The notes: generated by a model not told the origin, from the letters alone. DNA of 64,000 bases from Streptosporangium lutulentum (GCF_030811455.1 NZ_JAUSQU010000001.1:9796001-9860000), one strand, 5' to 3'. Shown: positions 16,677-29,556, counted from the stretch's first letter. Numbers and translations are program-made.

Positions 16677-19600
16677 ATGGCGACCCCGCTCAGGGACGTC
16701 CTCTACATCAGCGAGGAGCTGAGCGCGAACGACTTCGTGCTCAAGCTCAGCGACGGTGTCTCCGAGGTCAAGGCGACTCTGGACAACTACGTCGTCACGT
16801 CCCAGCTCGCCGAGAGCTTCGATGCGGCGCTGTCGCTGGTGAAGGGCGCGCTGGAGAAGAACAAGAGCGACGCGGCGTTCCTGCACGGCTCGTTCGGCTC
16901 CGGCAAGAGCCACTTCATGTCGGTGCTGCACGCCGTGCTCAAGCACGATCCCGATGCCCGCGAGCTGCAGGGGCTGGTGCCGACGCTCGCCAAGCACGAC
17001 GGGTGGCTGCCCGGTCGGAAAATCCTCTGTCTCACCTACCACCTGGTCGGCGTCGAGTCGATCGAGGCGGCCGTACTCGGCGGTTACATTGAGCAGATCC
17101 GCCGCCTGGAGCCGGGGGCATCGCTGCCCGAGGTGCACAGCACGGACAGCCTCTTCGCCGACGCCGACAACCTGCGGGCCCGCCTCGGAGACGAGGCGTT
17201 CTTCGCCGGTCTCGGCCAGATGTCCAACCCCGGCTGGGGCGGTCTGGCGGGTAACTGGAGTGCGGAGTCGTACGAGCAGGCGCGCCGGGCGGACGTGGGT
17301 GACGCAGGGCGAGGCAGTCTGGTCTCCGCGCTCGTCGGGGCCTACTTCACCGGCTACACGCGCGGTGCGGCCTACCTCCCGCTGGACGAGGGACTGGAGG
17401 TGATCAGCATCCACGCCAAGCGGCTCGGCTACGACTGCGTCGTGCTCTTCCTCGACGAGCTGGTGCTCTGGCTCGCCTCGCGCAGCTCCGACCCGGCCTT
17501 CGTCGGCAAAGAGGGCTCCAAGGTCGCCAAGCTGGTCGAGTCGGCCTCCACCCAGCGCGCGGTGCCGCTGGTGTCGTTCGTCGCCCGCCAGCGTGACCTG
17601 CGCGACTTTCTCGGCACGAACATCCCCGGCGCGGAGAAGTACGCCATCGGCGAGACGTTCCGCTGGTGGGAGGACCGCTTCAACCAGGTCACCCTCGAAG
17701 ACCGCAACTTGCCGGTGATCGTCAAGCGCCGGCTGCTGAAGGAGCGGCCCGGGACCCAGGGCGCGCTCGACGCGGCCTTCGTCAAGGTGACCCGCGAGCC
17801 GAAGGTGTGGAACGTCCTGCTGGAGGGGCCGGACGGCTCCTCCGACGCGGCGGCGTTCCAGAGCACCTACCCGTTCTCCCCGGCGCTGGTCTCGACCATG
17901 GTCGCGCTGTCCGGGCTGCTCCAGCGCGAGCGTACGGCGCTGCGTACCATGGCCGAGCTGCTGCGGCGAGGCCGGGACGAGTTGACCGTCGACGACATCA
18001 TCCCCGTCGGGGACGTCTACGACGTGCTGATGGACTCCGGCGTCGTGCCGCTCACCGACGAGATGAAGCAGCACTTCACCAACGCGCGCACCCTCTACGA
18101 CGAGAAGCTGCTGCCCCGGCTGCTTTCGAAACACCGGCTCGACTCCGCCGAGGACGTCAAGGGGCTGCCGCGCACACATGCGTTCGTCGTCGACGCCCGT
18201 CTGGTCAAGACCGCGTTGCTGGCAGCCCTCGCGCCCGGTGTCCCGGCGCTCAGCACACTCACCTCGCAGAAACTGGCCGCGCTCAACCACGGCACCATCG
18301 CCACCCCGCTCAAGGGGATGGAGAGCCAGCGAGTGCTGGCGCTCTTCCGCGACCTGGCGGCCTCCGGGGTCAGCGAGATCCACCTCGCAGACGACCCGGC
18401 CAACCCGCTGATCAGCATCCAGCTCGCCGGGGTCGACTACGAGAGCGTGCTGGAGCGGGTCCGCAACCAGGACAACAAGGGAGAGCGCCGCCGCCTGTTG
18501 CGCGACCTGATCTTCGAGTCGCTCGGCGTGAACGTGCCGAGCGACACGATTGGCGGTGCCTACACGCACTCCTTCGTCTGGCGTGGCAGCCGCCGGGTCG
18601 TCGACATCGTCTACGGCAACATCCGCGACGAGGAGGAGCTGGACCGGACGGCCCTCACCGCCGACGGCAACCGCTGGAAGCTGGTCATCGACTTCCCGTT
18701 CGACGACACGGGGCACGGCCCCGACCACGATCTCGCCCGCTTCGAGAAGCTGGAACGCGAGGGCGTCGAAAGCAAAAGCGTGGCGTGGATCCCCGCGTTC
18801 TTCACCCAGGAGCGGGAGAAGGACCTCGGCGAGCTGGTCGCGCTGCGCTACCTCCTCGCTTCCAACGACCGCTACGAGCAGAACGCCAGCAATCTCTCCG
18901 TCCAGGACCGGGCTGCGGCCAAGGCGCTTCTGATCAACCGGAAGACCACCCTGGAGACCAAGCTCAGGCAGGTCATCCAGCAGGCCTACGGCGCGGCCAG
19001 GCGCGAACCCGCCGACATCGACACCACCCGCGGGCACAGCGCGTTCTTCGCCACCCTCGAACCACGGCTCAGCCTTGGGGCCCCGGTGGGCGCGCGGCTG
19101 GCGGAGTGCCTGACCCACCTGCTCGACCAGATGCTCACCTCGCAGTATCCCGACCATCCGAAGTTCGCGAGCGAGGTCCGCAGGCCCGAGGCGGCCATCG
19201 TGCTGCAGTATCTCGACAACGCCGCGGCGGAGGAGACCGGTCGCGTCCCGATGCCGGTCAAGGACCGCGACGTGCTCCGCAAGGTCGCCAACCCGCTCGG
19301 CGTCGGCGAGGCACTGGAGAACGCCTTCCTGCTCAGCGCCGAGACCTTTCCCTGGCGCAAGCACTTCACCCAGCGCGCCGCCCAGGACGGGCTCGACGAG
19401 GTCATCGGCGTCGACCGGCTGATCGAGTGGCTGGACCAGCCCCACCCGCGCGGGCTCGACGCGGTCACGCGGGGACTGGTCATCGCGGCCTTCGCGCTCA
19501 CCCAGGACCGCGCGTGGTTCCAGAACGGCAGCGGTCCCGTCGCCCGGCCTCCGCTGGAGCGCATCGACGGCAGCTACGAGCTGCGCCTTCCCCGGCTGCC

Positions 19601-20378
19601 CAACGAGTCCACCTGGCGGCGGGCGGTGGAACGTGCGGCGAAGATCTTCGGCGTGCACGTCACGCCGCTGAAGACGGCGGCCAACGTCAACCGCCTCGCC
19701 GCCGGTATCCGCGAGGAGGCACGCGAGCTGCAGGTCCCGGCCCGGGATCTCGTCACCGTGCTCAACTCCCACCGTGACGTCTTGGGCCTGGCGGAGGACT
19801 CGGGAAGACTCGCCACCGCCCAGGACGCGTCCTCGCTGGTCGCGAGGCTCCTCGGCAAGAGCGACCCGGCCGACCTGGCCGAGGCTCTCGCGGACGCGAA
19901 AACGTCGGTCATCGAGGAAGTTCTCGCCAAGTCACTCAAGTCCGCACGGGACGTCGTGGCGCGACTGGAGGACATGGACTGGGACCTGCTGAACGCCATC
20001 GCGTCCATGTCCCACGACCCGCAGGCCGTCTCCGTACTGGCAAAGCTCCGCGACACGGCGGCTCGCAACGAGTTCCAGGACTCGCTGGAGACGGCGTTGA
20101 GGGACACGCGGCGCACGGCCCAGATGATCCTGGCGAGCCAGGTTCGGGTCGTTCCACCGGTGGTGCCATCGGTCGATCCTCCCCCCGTGCGGCCGGTCGG
20201 GCCCGGGGGGCAGACCGTCGACCCGCCAGTGGATCCGGCGGACGAGGTGGCGCCCGCCGCTAGCGGGTCGGCCAAGGTCGGAGCCGCGCGGATCGCCGAC
20301 GCCCTGGCCGAGTTGCAGGCCTTCGCCCAGCTTCACCCCGGTGCGGAGATCACCATCAACTGGAGCGCGCACAAGTGA
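16677..20378 (+). CDS. pglY: PglY/BrxC-like P-loop ATPase
   Basis: A 1233-residue protein with Walker A GSFGSGKSHF at residues 71-80 and Walker B VVLFLDELVLWL at about 254-265, then a long helical region and a Pro-rich linker (about 1160-1190) before the C-terminus. PglY is the type 2 BREX counterpart of BrxC, a large ATPase essential for phage defence and linked to methylation control. ATG start 4 bp after pglX; its stop overlaps pglZ by 4 bp. A long open frame on the opposite strand is an artefact of GC bias. Confidence 0.93.
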   Translation: MATPLRDVLYISEELSANDFVLKLSDGVSEVKATLDNYVVTSQLAESFDAALSLVKGALEKNKSDAAFLHGSFGSGKSHFMSVLHAVLKHDPDARELQGLVPTLAKHDGWLPGRKILCLTYHLVGVESIEAAVLGGYIEQIRRLEPGASLPEVHSTDSLFADADNLRARLGDEAFFAGLGQMSNPGWGGLAGNWSAESYEQARRADVGDAGRGSLVSALVGAYFTGYTRGAAYLPLDEGLEVISIHAKRLGYDCVVLFLDELVLWLASRSSDPAFVGKEGSKVAKLVESASTQRAVPLVSFVARQRDLRDFLGTNIPGAEKYAIGETFRWWEDRFNQVTLEDRNLPVIVKRRLLKERPGTQGALDAAFVKVTREPKVWNVLLEGPDGSSDAAAFQSTYPFSPALVSTMVALSGLLQRERTALRTMAELLRRGRDELTVDDIIPVGDVYDVLMDSGVVPLTDEMKQHFTNARTLYDEKLLPRLLSKHRLDSAEDVKGLPRTHAFVVDARLVKTALLAALAPGVPALSTLTSQKLAALNHGTIATPLKGMESQRVLALFRDLAASGVSEIHLADDPANPLISIQLAGVDYESVLERVRNQDNKGERRRLLRDLIFESLGVNVPSDTIGGAYTHSFVWRGSRRVVDIVYGNIRDEEELDRTALTADGNRWKLVIDFPFDDTGHGPDHDLARFEKLEREGVESKSVAWIPAFFTQEREKDLGELVALRYLLASNDRYEQNASNLSVQDRAAAKALLINRKTTLETKLRQVIQQAYGAARREPADIDTTRGHSAFFATLEPRLSLGAPVGARLAECLTHLLDQMLTSQYPDHPKFASEVRRPEAAIVLQYLDNAAAEETGRVPMPVKDRDVLRKVANPLGVGEALENAFLLSAETFPWRKHFTQRAAQDGLDEVIGVDRLIEWLDQPHPRGLDAVTRGLVIAAFALTQDRAWFQNGSGPVARPPLERIDGSYELRLPRLPNESTWRRAVERAAKIFGVHVTPLKTAANVNRLAAGIREEARELQVPARDLVTVLNSHRDVLGLAEDSGRLATAQDASSLVARLLGKSDPADLAEALADAKTSVIEEVLAKSLKSARDVVARLEDMDWDLLNAIASMSHDPQAVSVLAKLRDTAARNEFQDSLETALRDTRRTAQMILASQVRVVPPVVPSVDPPPVRPVGPGGQTVDPPVDPADEVAPAASGSAKVGAARIADALAELQAFAQLHPGAEITINWSAHK

Positions 20379-23017
20379 CCGAGTCCCGTACGTCCCTGGC
20401 CACCGCGACCCTGCCGCTGGTCCGCGCGATCGTCGGCAAGCTCCAGAGGTCCGACCGCGAGAAGCGCGTGGTCGGCATCCAGGCACGGCCCGAGTGGGCC
20501 GGAGAGCACGAGTTCCCCGTGGGGGGGAGCCCCGTCCGGGTCGAGATCTGCCCGTCCCCGCTTGCCGTCCGGGAGGCGATGCTCCGGCACGGCGACGGCT
20601 ACCTGGTCGTCCTCACCGACCTCGCCGACGACGACCTGGGCATCGGGATCCGCGCGCACCTCGTCAACGAGGGGCGGCTGCTCACCCTGCGCCCCTGGGA
20701 CATGCTCAAGCAGTCCTTCGAGGCGAGGGACATCGACCCCCTGCTGCTGGACGAGGGATGGGCCGCCGGGGCGCTGGCCCGCTGGGAGCCCGCCGACGGC
20801 TGGCCGAAGGCCCCCGGCGGGACGCTCACCCGCGACCATGCTCTCGGCCACCTCGCCTCGGTCGTGTTCGGTGAGTCCCGGGACGGCGACCGCTACGTTC
20901 CGGCCGCCCACCCCGACGCGCTCGGGCTGCTGCGCTGGAGCCTCGACCCGGTCGCCGTCCACCGGTTGACCTCGCTCCCCGTCGACGTCCGGGAGGGGCT
21001 CACCGCCTGGTTGAGCGGGGTCACCGGGGTGGCCGGAACCTGGACGCTCCGTGCGGCGGAGGTCGGGCACGGCGGCGACGCCGTACCGCTCGCGCTGGTC
21101 GCGGGCCTGCTGTGGCGTGGCGACGCTCGGGCCGCCGCCGAGGCTCGGGGCCTGGTCAGGGCCAGGGTAGGCGGGGCGGATCTGCCCGCCGAGCAGGCAC
21201 AGGCCTGGGCGAGAGCGGCGGACGCGCTGATCGGCCAGCTCGACCGTCCGGACAGCCTGCTGGAGCGGGCCGAGGCACTGCTGCGGGAGTTCAACGCGGA
21301 CAAGCTCCTGGTCAACTCCACGCTCCTGCCCGGCTCCTACGATCTGCGACTGCGTGCGTTCGCCACGGCGCTGGGACGCTGCCTTCCGGTTCCGGACGCC
21401 GTGACGCTGGAACAGGTCGAGAAGGCACACGGCACGCTCGTGGCTCACGAGCTGGCCGGGCTCAACGCGCGCACGAACGCGGCGAGGATGGCTCTGCGGC
21501 TGGTCCGATGGCTGGCGACTTCCGACGAACCGGCCCCTACCCTCGCCGACGCGCTGCACGACCAGGTCCGGTCCGGCGCCTACGTGGAGTGGGCCTTCGG
21601 CGACGTGCGTGACACCGATGACAAGGTCGCCGCGGTCTACCAGAAGCTGCTGGCCGCCGTCGCGGCCCGTCGCGGCGAGCGCGACCGCAGGCTCGCCGGA
21701 CACCTGGCCGTGGCGGTCGCCGCCGACAGTGCCCCCGGCAGCCTGGTCCCGATCGAGTCCGCGCTAGCCACGCTTGTGCGCCCTCTCGGTCGGGCGCTCC
21801 TCGTCGTCCTCGACGGGATGTCCGCCGGCGTCCTCGCGGAGCTGGCCGACAGTCTCGCCGCGAAGCGGTGGACCGAGCTGATCGACTCCTCCCTCGGGCA
21901 CCGGCGGGTGCTGCTTCCGGCCCTGCCCACCGTCACCGAGACCTGCCGTACGAGCCTGCTCACCGGAGTGCTGCACACCGGCGGGCAGTACGACGAGAAG
22001 ACCGCCTTCCCCGGCGCGGTCGGCGACGGGCAGGCCAGGCTGTTCCACAAGGACGATCTGCGCGCCCCGGACGGGCACACCCTCGACCCCGTGGTGAAGT
22101 CGGCGATCGAGGGGTCGGCCAGGGTGGTCGGCGTCGTGCTCAACACCGTCGACGACTCGCTGGACAAGGCGGACCAGACCGTCGACTGGAAGGCCGATCA
22201 GGTGCAGCACCTGGCAGCGCTGCTGGACAGCGCACGTACTTCCGGGCGATTGCTCATCCTCACCTCCGACCACGGCCACGTGGTGGAACGCGACAGCACG
22301 CTGCGTTCGGGCACCGGTTCGGAGTCCGGACGCTGGAGGCCCTCGAAGATCGCGCCTGCGGACGGGGAGATCCTCTTCAAGGGCCGCCGGGTGCTCCTCG
22401 GCGGCGGCAGCGTCGTGCTGCCCTGGCGGGAGGACATCCGCTACGGGCACAAGCGCGCGGGCTACCACGGCGGCGCTTCCGGGGCCGAGGTCGCGGTGCC
22501 GTTCGCGGTGTTCAGCGCCAGACCCGTGGACGAGGTCGCCGGGTGGAAGCCCGCCCCGGCCCAGGAGCCCACCTGGTGGCACAGCGCCGTCACGGTCCGG
22601 CGGGCGCCGCTGGTCGAGCCGTCGCGCTCGAAGGCACCCGAAGGCCAGGCCGAGCTGATCAGCTTCGAGGAGATGGCCGCTCCTCTCGCCCGGCCCGGCT
22701 GGGAACGCTTCCTCGATGACCTCCTCGGCTCCGAGCTCTACGCGGCGCAGCGGGCACGCGCGGGCCGGGCCGCCCCCGACGACGCCCGGGTCCGCGCCGT
22801 GCTGGGTGCCCTGCTCGCCAACGCCGGACGGTTGCACGAGAGCACCCTGTCGGCCGTCGCGGAGGTCCCCGCCGCACGGTTGCGGAACGTGCTGGCAGCG
22901 GTTCGGAGAGTGCTCAGCATCGACGGTTACGATCCGGTAAGTTACGACCTCGACGAGGTGACGGTGGAGCTCGACACCGCCCTGCTCGCCGAGCAGTTCG
23001 GAGTCTCCAAGCCGTGA
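20375..23017 (+). CDS. pglZ: PglZ: alkaline phosphatase-superfamily protein of BREX
   Basis: 880 residues; the C-terminal half is the PglZ domain with metal-site motifs VVLDGMS (about 476-482), PTVTETCRTSLLTG, TSDHGH (about 630-635) and YHGGASGAE. PglZ is the signature protein of all BREX types and has been shown in other systems to have metal-dependent nuclease or phosphodiesterase activity. GTG start overlapping pglY (GTGA). A run of seven G (20521-20527) near codon 50 is a potential slippage site. Confidence 0.95.
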   Translation: MTESRTSLATATLPLVRAIVGKLQRSDREKRVVGIQARPEWAGEHEFPVGGSPVRVEICPSPLAVREAMLRHGDGYLVVLTDLADDDLGIGIRAHLVNEGRLLTLRPWDMLKQSFEARDIDPLLLDEGWAAGALARWEPADGWPKAPGGTLTRDHALGHLASVVFGESRDGDRYVPAAHPDALGLLRWSLDPVAVHRLTSLPVDVREGLTAWLSGVTGVAGTWTLRAAEVGHGGDAVPLALVAGLLWRGDARAAAEARGLVRARVGGADLPAEQAQAWARAADALIGQLDRPDSLLERAEALLREFNADKLLVNSTLLPGSYDLRLRAFATALGRCLPVPDAVTLEQVEKAHGTLVAHELAGLNARTNAARMALRLVRWLATSDEPAPTLADALHDQVRSGAYVEWAFGDVRDTDDKVAAVYQKLLAAVAARRGERDRRLAGHLAVAVAADSAPGSLVPIESALATLVRPLGRALLVVLDGMSAGVLAELADSLAAKRWTELIDSSLGHRRVLLPALPTVTETCRTSLLTGVLHTGGQYDEKTAFPGAVGDGQARLFHKDDLRAPDGHTLDPVVKSAIEGSARVVGVVLNTVDDSLDKADQTVDWKADQVQHLAALLDSARTSGRLLILTSDHGHVVERDSTLRSGTGSESGRWRPSKIAPADGEILFKGRRVLLGGGSVVLPWREDIRYGHKRAGYHGGASGAEVAVPFAVFSARPVDEVAGWKPAPAQEPTWWHSAVTVRRAPLVEPSRSKAPEGQAELISFEEMAAPLARPGWERFLDDLLGSELYAAQRARAGRAAPDDARVRAVLGALLANAGRLHESTLSAVAEVPAARLRNVLAAVRRVLSIDGYDPVSYDLDEVTVELDTALLAEQFGVSKP

Positions 23018-23089
23018 AGGACAGTGTGGCCGTGAGGGCTGCAGCGGTTCGTAAGGAGCACGTGCAAGGCGTGAGGGCAGGGGCAAGTC

Positions 23090-24390
23090 GTGAAAGTCAG
23101 TGAACGCCGCCGCCGCGAGGTGATCGACGCCCTGCGGCGCGGGACCGTTCCCTCTGCCGGGCTCGACCTGCTCGCCGTCGGCCTCGACCGCTTCGCCGAG
23201 GCGTTGGACGGCGAGCTGTCCACGGCGGTCCAGGGCGGCTCGGTCTTCAAGGCGGTCAGGGGTGAGTACGGCTCGGGCAAGACGTTCTTCGCCCGATGGC
23301 TGGCCGAGCGAGCCAAGCAGCACGGCATGGCCGTCGCCGAGGTGCAGATCTCCGAGACGGAGACGCCGCTGCACCGGCTGGAGACGGTCTATCGGCGGCT
23401 CTGCGAGAACCTGTCCACGGCCGAGTTCCCGCCCAGCGCGCTGCGCTCGATCGTCGACGCGTGGATGTTCACCCTGGAGGAGGACGCCCTGTCGGCGGGG
23501 GTCTCCGAGTCCGACTCCGAGGCGCTGGACGAGGCGGTCGAGGCGCTGCTGGAGAAGCGGCTGACCGAGGTCAGCCGGTCGGCTCCCACCTTCGCCGCGG
23601 CACTGCGCGGCTACCGCGCCGCGATCGCCGCAGGGGATCCGGCGACCGCCGAGGGCGTGCTCGCCTGGCTGGGTGGGCAGCCGCACGTGTCGGCGTCGGC
23701 CAAAAGGTCGGCCGGGGTGCGCGGTGACCTGGACCACTTCGGCGCGCTCGGCTTCCTCCAGGGGCTGCTGACGGTCCTGCGGGACTCCGGCCATCCGGGG
23801 TTGCTGCTCGTCCTGGACGAGGTCGAGACGTTGCAGCGGGTGCGCTCCGATGTGCGGGACAAGGCGCTGAACGCGTTGCGGCAGCTCGTCGACGAGATCG
23901 ACTCCGGTCGTTTCCCCGGCCTCTACGTGCTCATCACCGGCACCCCGGCGTTCTTCGAGGGGCATCAGGGCCTGCAGCGGCTGTCTCCGCTGGCCTCCCG
24001 GCTGGCGACCGACTTCACCACCGATCCGCGCTTCGACAACCCGCGCGCCGTGCAGATCCGGTTGCCGGGGTTCACCAGGGAAGGGCTTCTTGAGCTGGGG
24101 AGCCGGGTCCGGAACCTCTACGCGGTGGGAGCCTCGCCGCGCGTCCCGGAGATGGTCGACGACGACTACGTCGCGTTGCTCGCGGAGGCGGTCGCGGGCT
24201 CGCTCGGTGGCAAGGTCGGGGTGGCGCCGAGGGTCTTCCTGAAGAAGCTCGTCGGAGACGTGCTCGACCGGGTCGACCAGTTTCCTGACTTCGACCCCCG
24301 GGAGCACTACCGGCTCACCGTGGCTTCGGGAGAGCTCAACGAGGTCGAGCGCAACGCGCTGTCGGTCGACGATGTCGAGCTGGACCTGAT

Positions 24391-24394
<4 letters not shown>
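23090..24394 (+). CDS. brxD: BrxD: ATP-binding protein of type 2 BREX
   Basis: A 434-residue AAA-type protein. Walker A is GEYGSGKTFF (about residues 58-67), Walker B is LLLVLDEVETL (about 239-249). The family (formerly DUF2791) always accompanies PglZ in type 2 BREX. GTG start 72 bp after pglZ with a purine-rich AGGGGC site; its stop overlaps the helicase start by 4 bp (GTGA). Confidence 0.9.
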
Positions 24395-26535
<2,141 letters not shown>

Positions 26536-26943
26536 AGGCCGCACCCCGTTCATGGCATAGCTCCCCAAATTATGGATCCTTCCATGGTCGGCCACGATTC
26601 GATTTCAGCTGGCGCCATGTCCGAAGGTCTTCTTCGGACAGCGAATGGTGCGTGAGGAAGCCTTCAAGGCATGCCTTAGCAGAGTCCAAAATTCGCCCGA
26701 AACCGGGCTCGTCATTTCGCTGTCTCACCTGGAGTGGCGACCTCAGCAGTTGCGTCTTCTCATTATTCGAGAGTTATCCTGAGATTGTGGGTGGCGGCTG
26801 CACCCGATTTGAAAACGCGTTGACGATCGCGGCATGATCTATGCAGAGACTGCACTCAGTTCGAGCCTTTGTTCTAGGCTTTACTGAGAGCGCGCTGACT
26901 TTCTTTCTGTGTGGTGTTTGGCAATCTACGGAAGGTGGCGGAT
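26536..26943. other. AT-richer gap between brxHI and the SNF2 gene, with hairpin
   Basis: No gene is supported. A nested inverted repeat at 26855-26888 (outer CTCAGT/ACTGAG, inner AGCC/GGCT) could terminate transcription between the two convergent genes, though its T-tract is poor. Base composition shifts to AT here and stays so until about 29.5 kb. Confidence 0.4.
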
Positions 26944-29256
26944 TTACTCATGATTCGACTCAATGGCGAGCCGTTTCTGCTCGTCTGCCAGGAGCCTCCC
27001 CTCGTTGATTTGAAATTTATCCAGGTCATCGGCAAGGTCGCTGTGATGAACCAGTGTGTCGAAAAGATGAGCTTTAAACTTGGTAAGTTTGACTAGGGCA
27101 GTATCCACGCTATTCTTTGCGACAAGCCGATGGACCATAACCCGGTTGGTTTGACCCATTCGGTATGCGCGAGCGACGGCTTGCCGTTCTGTGCTGGGCT
27201 TGTACTGCGGTTCCATGATTACTACTACCGACGCACTCTGTAGGTTCAATCCGGCACTCCCGACGTCGATCTGCAGGACGAGGGCAGCGAAGCCGGCGCG
27301 AGCGTTGAACTCAGTTACCAATCGATGACGATCAACTATGGTTACACCACCACTGATTTCTCCACATTCTTCACCAATAACCTTCCTGGCCGTCGTCAGG
27401 ACGTCTCGGAAGTAGCTAAAGACCAAGAGTTTTCGCTCGTTCCGTCGGCACTCCTCGGAGATCTGACTGAGGCGCTCCATCTTCGCGGAGTCCGTGTCAT
27501 TCGCCGAGGAGAGGAGTGCGCGCGCGGCCATGAGGTTGCCTTCGAGCAGAGCCGACTGGTAGGCGGACCGCTCGGCGCTACCGACCTGAATCACCTCGTC
27601 CTGTGCAATAAGTGGGGGAAGCTCATCCAGTACGTCCTTCTGGTTGCGACGGAGGTACAGATGGGCGATCTCGCGCCGAAATCTGTCGCCGTCCAGATGA
27701 GCTCTACGGCCATCGCCGAAGCGCTGCTTTAGTTTCTTTCCTTCTGAAGAACTAACCAAATCAACCAGATTGATAAACTCGGCGGCGCGATTTTCCATCG
27801 GAGTTCCCCCCATCAGGAGGGCGCGCTGCCCCAGGCGGACCAGAGTCGCAGTCGCGCGGGTTCGATTAGCGTCAGGATTTTTCACGTAGTGCGCTTCATC
27901 GACGATCACAAAACCGATGGAGGGGAGGTCTTTTTCGGCCAGCTTTGCGGCCTGTTGAAAAGAGACGAGGATAATTCCGCCATCCCTCTGCCATCGCTGG
28001 AATGTTCTCTCGGCATCAGGCTCGCGGAAGGCGAGACCGGGGATGGTCGGCAAAGTTTCGATGATTTCTTGAAGCCAATTTTCGATCAGAGAAGCAGGGC
28101 AGATGACAAGGTGGTGGAACTGTTTTTCGTGCGTGATCGCATGGGCGATGGCGGCCAAGGCCTCGATAGTTTTCCCCAGACCCATCTTGTCACCCAGCAG
28201 CGCCTGCCTGACTGTGAGGGCGAATTTTGCTCCGAATTGCTGATATGGCCGGATGGTTTTCATGACCAACTGGAGGTCGAGGGATTGGGCTTGGATCCGT
28301 TCAGCCAGGTCCATGGGGAGAAAGGATCGCCCCACACCGCGGAGGACAGCTGCTTTTTCCTGTGGACTTCCCTCCTCGGCGGTGAATTGCTCAAGAAGTG
28401 AGAGTAGTGTCGCGCTGGAGTTGCGCCAGACAGTGATCAATTCCGCACTGTTTCTCAGCCGATCATCGGCCTGGCGTGTATCTTTGATTTTATGGGCCAT
28501 TGTTTCTGTCGCATTTACGATTAGTGATGACAATGCCCGTTGTCGTGTAGTTTGATAAATGTCGCGTATCTGCTGTTTGCGTCGATCCCCACCGAAGAGC
28601 CAGCTCTGCAGCCTTGCTGACTGCTTCACTGACCTCAAGTCTTCGGTTAGTGATTGTAGGTCAGACCACTGAGGGGATTTGGATAGAGATAAGGCCTGGG
28701 AGAACATGAATAATACATGGACAAGCTCAACGTCGGATTCGTTCCATTCTGCTGGATCTGCCGGTGGCCGAAGGTCTGATGCTGTGAGCTGTTCTGCTCT
28801 GCGCAGTGCGTCCATCAATGTGGCGGCTCTGGTAGGGCCAATACCCTTAATGCCATGCAGTCTGGTCTGTATTCGCCTGAGATCGTATGCTGTATGCACT
28901 TTCTCCGCGTAGAGTGCCTTGAACGAAAAGCCAGCTCTGGGTCCAACGGCCTCCTCGATTGAAAGCTTCCTTAGGCGGAATGCCACACTTGTGTGTTGTC
29001 GCCGTCGGTGTGCTTTCTGAAGCCGTTCGCGATATGTAGAGATAAGGAACTGGCGCTCGTTTTCCAGTGCCTCTAGTTTCTTCAACGACTCTGATGCCCA
29101 AGAGTGAATCTCTTTGCGCTCTGAACGGCCCAGCGGCATATCAGATCCCATCGCTCGCTGAAGTTGTGTATGGCTTATCAGACGTAAGTGGCCTGGTGTG
29201 TTCGAGGTTCGCTTCTTTGGTTCGCGAGTCTTCCAGGAGATTGGCTTGCCTCTCAA
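26944..29256 (-). CDS. SNF2-family helicase with helix-hairpin-helix N-terminal region
   Basis: 770 residues. The N-terminal about 330 residues are helical with an HhH motif (GIKGIGPTRAATLMDAL, about 137-153) known from DNA-binding topoisomerase/nuclease families. SNF2 helicase motifs follow: I GDKMGLGKT (about 352), II DEAH (about 453), then C-terminal motifs GSAGLNLQSA and QAVARAYRMGQ. Such SNF2 proteins are common in bacterial defence islands. The gene is AT-richer than its surroundings, a sign of transfer. It diverges from the EACC1-caspase-helicase operon with about 300 bp between starts; co-function is inferred. The codon at 29256 is the first ATG in frame; no clear ribosome site was seen. 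Confidence 0.85.
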   Translation of the reverse strand: MRGKPISWKTREPKKRTSNTPGHLRLISHTQLQRAMGSDMPLGRSERKEIHSWASESLKKLEALENERQFLISTYRERLQKAHRRRQHTSVAFRLRKLSIEEAVGPRAGFSFKALYAEKVHTAYDLRRIQTRLHGIKGIGPTRAATLMDALRRAEQLTASDLRPPADPAEWNESDVELVHVLFMFSQALSLSKSPQWSDLQSLTEDLRSVKQSARLQSWLFGGDRRKQQIRDIYQTTRQRALSSLIVNATETMAHKIKDTRQADDRLRNSAELITVWRNSSATLLSLLEQFTAEEGSPQEKAAVLRGVGRSFLPMDLAERIQAQSLDLQLVMKTIRPYQQFGAKFALTVRQALLGDKMGLGKTIEALAAIAHAITHEKQFHHLVICPASLIENWLQEIIETLPTIPGLAFREPDAERTFQRWQRDGGIILVSFQQAAKLAEKDLPSIGFVIVDEAHYVKNPDANRTRATATLVRLGQRALLMGGTPMENRAAEFINLVDLVSSSEGKKLKQRFGDGRRAHLDGDRFRREIAHLYLRRNQKDVLDELPPLIAQDEVIQVGSAERSAYQSALLEGNLMAARALLSSANDTDSAKMERLSQISEECRRNERKLLVFSYFRDVLTTARKVIGEECGEISGGVTIVDRHRLVTEFNARAGFAALVLQIDVGSAGLNLQSASVVVIMEPQYKPSTERQAVARAYRMGQTNRVMVHRLVAKNSVDTALVKLTKFKAHLFDTLVHHSDLADDLDKFQINEGRLLADEQKRLAIESNHE

Positions 29257-29556
29257 GTAGGGGTCTACTTTCTTCGCTCACCTGTTCTAGATGTTTTCGG
29301 GTGGGTAAAAATTGAAGTTATGGCTTTACTGCAATTCGAACGAAAGGGATTCGATCAAATTTTCGCATGGCGATCTCGTTTTGCATGTTGCTATTTCCAG
29401 TGTTGGGTTTGTTATAATTCCGAGCTGCTAGGTTTGCTCGTTATGGCTATTTTGGCGATATCAAAATTCGGCTATCCTAAGTGAAGATGTTTTTGTTACC
29501 TTCCGCAATATGGTTAATGATCCGAAGGGAGACGCTTGGACGGCAGGGAGTTAACG
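29257..29556. promoter_or_regulatory. AT-rich divergent promoter region
   Basis: 300 bp between the divergent SNF2 and EACC1 genes. It is strongly AT-rich (for example TTTTTGTTACC near 29490), unlike the GC-rich neighbours. It must hold promoters in both directions; no clean operator palindrome was found. Confidence 0.5.

Noticed and set aside
16593-19772. A 1059-codon open frame on the minus strand across pglY
   Set aside because: It lies wholly opposite pglY, has repetitive Val/Arg/Gly-rich translation without any domain, and results from GC-biased third positions.
21764-24307. An 847-codon minus-strand frame across pglZ and brxD
   Set aside because: Shadow of two clearly conserved genes; no motif or ribosome site.
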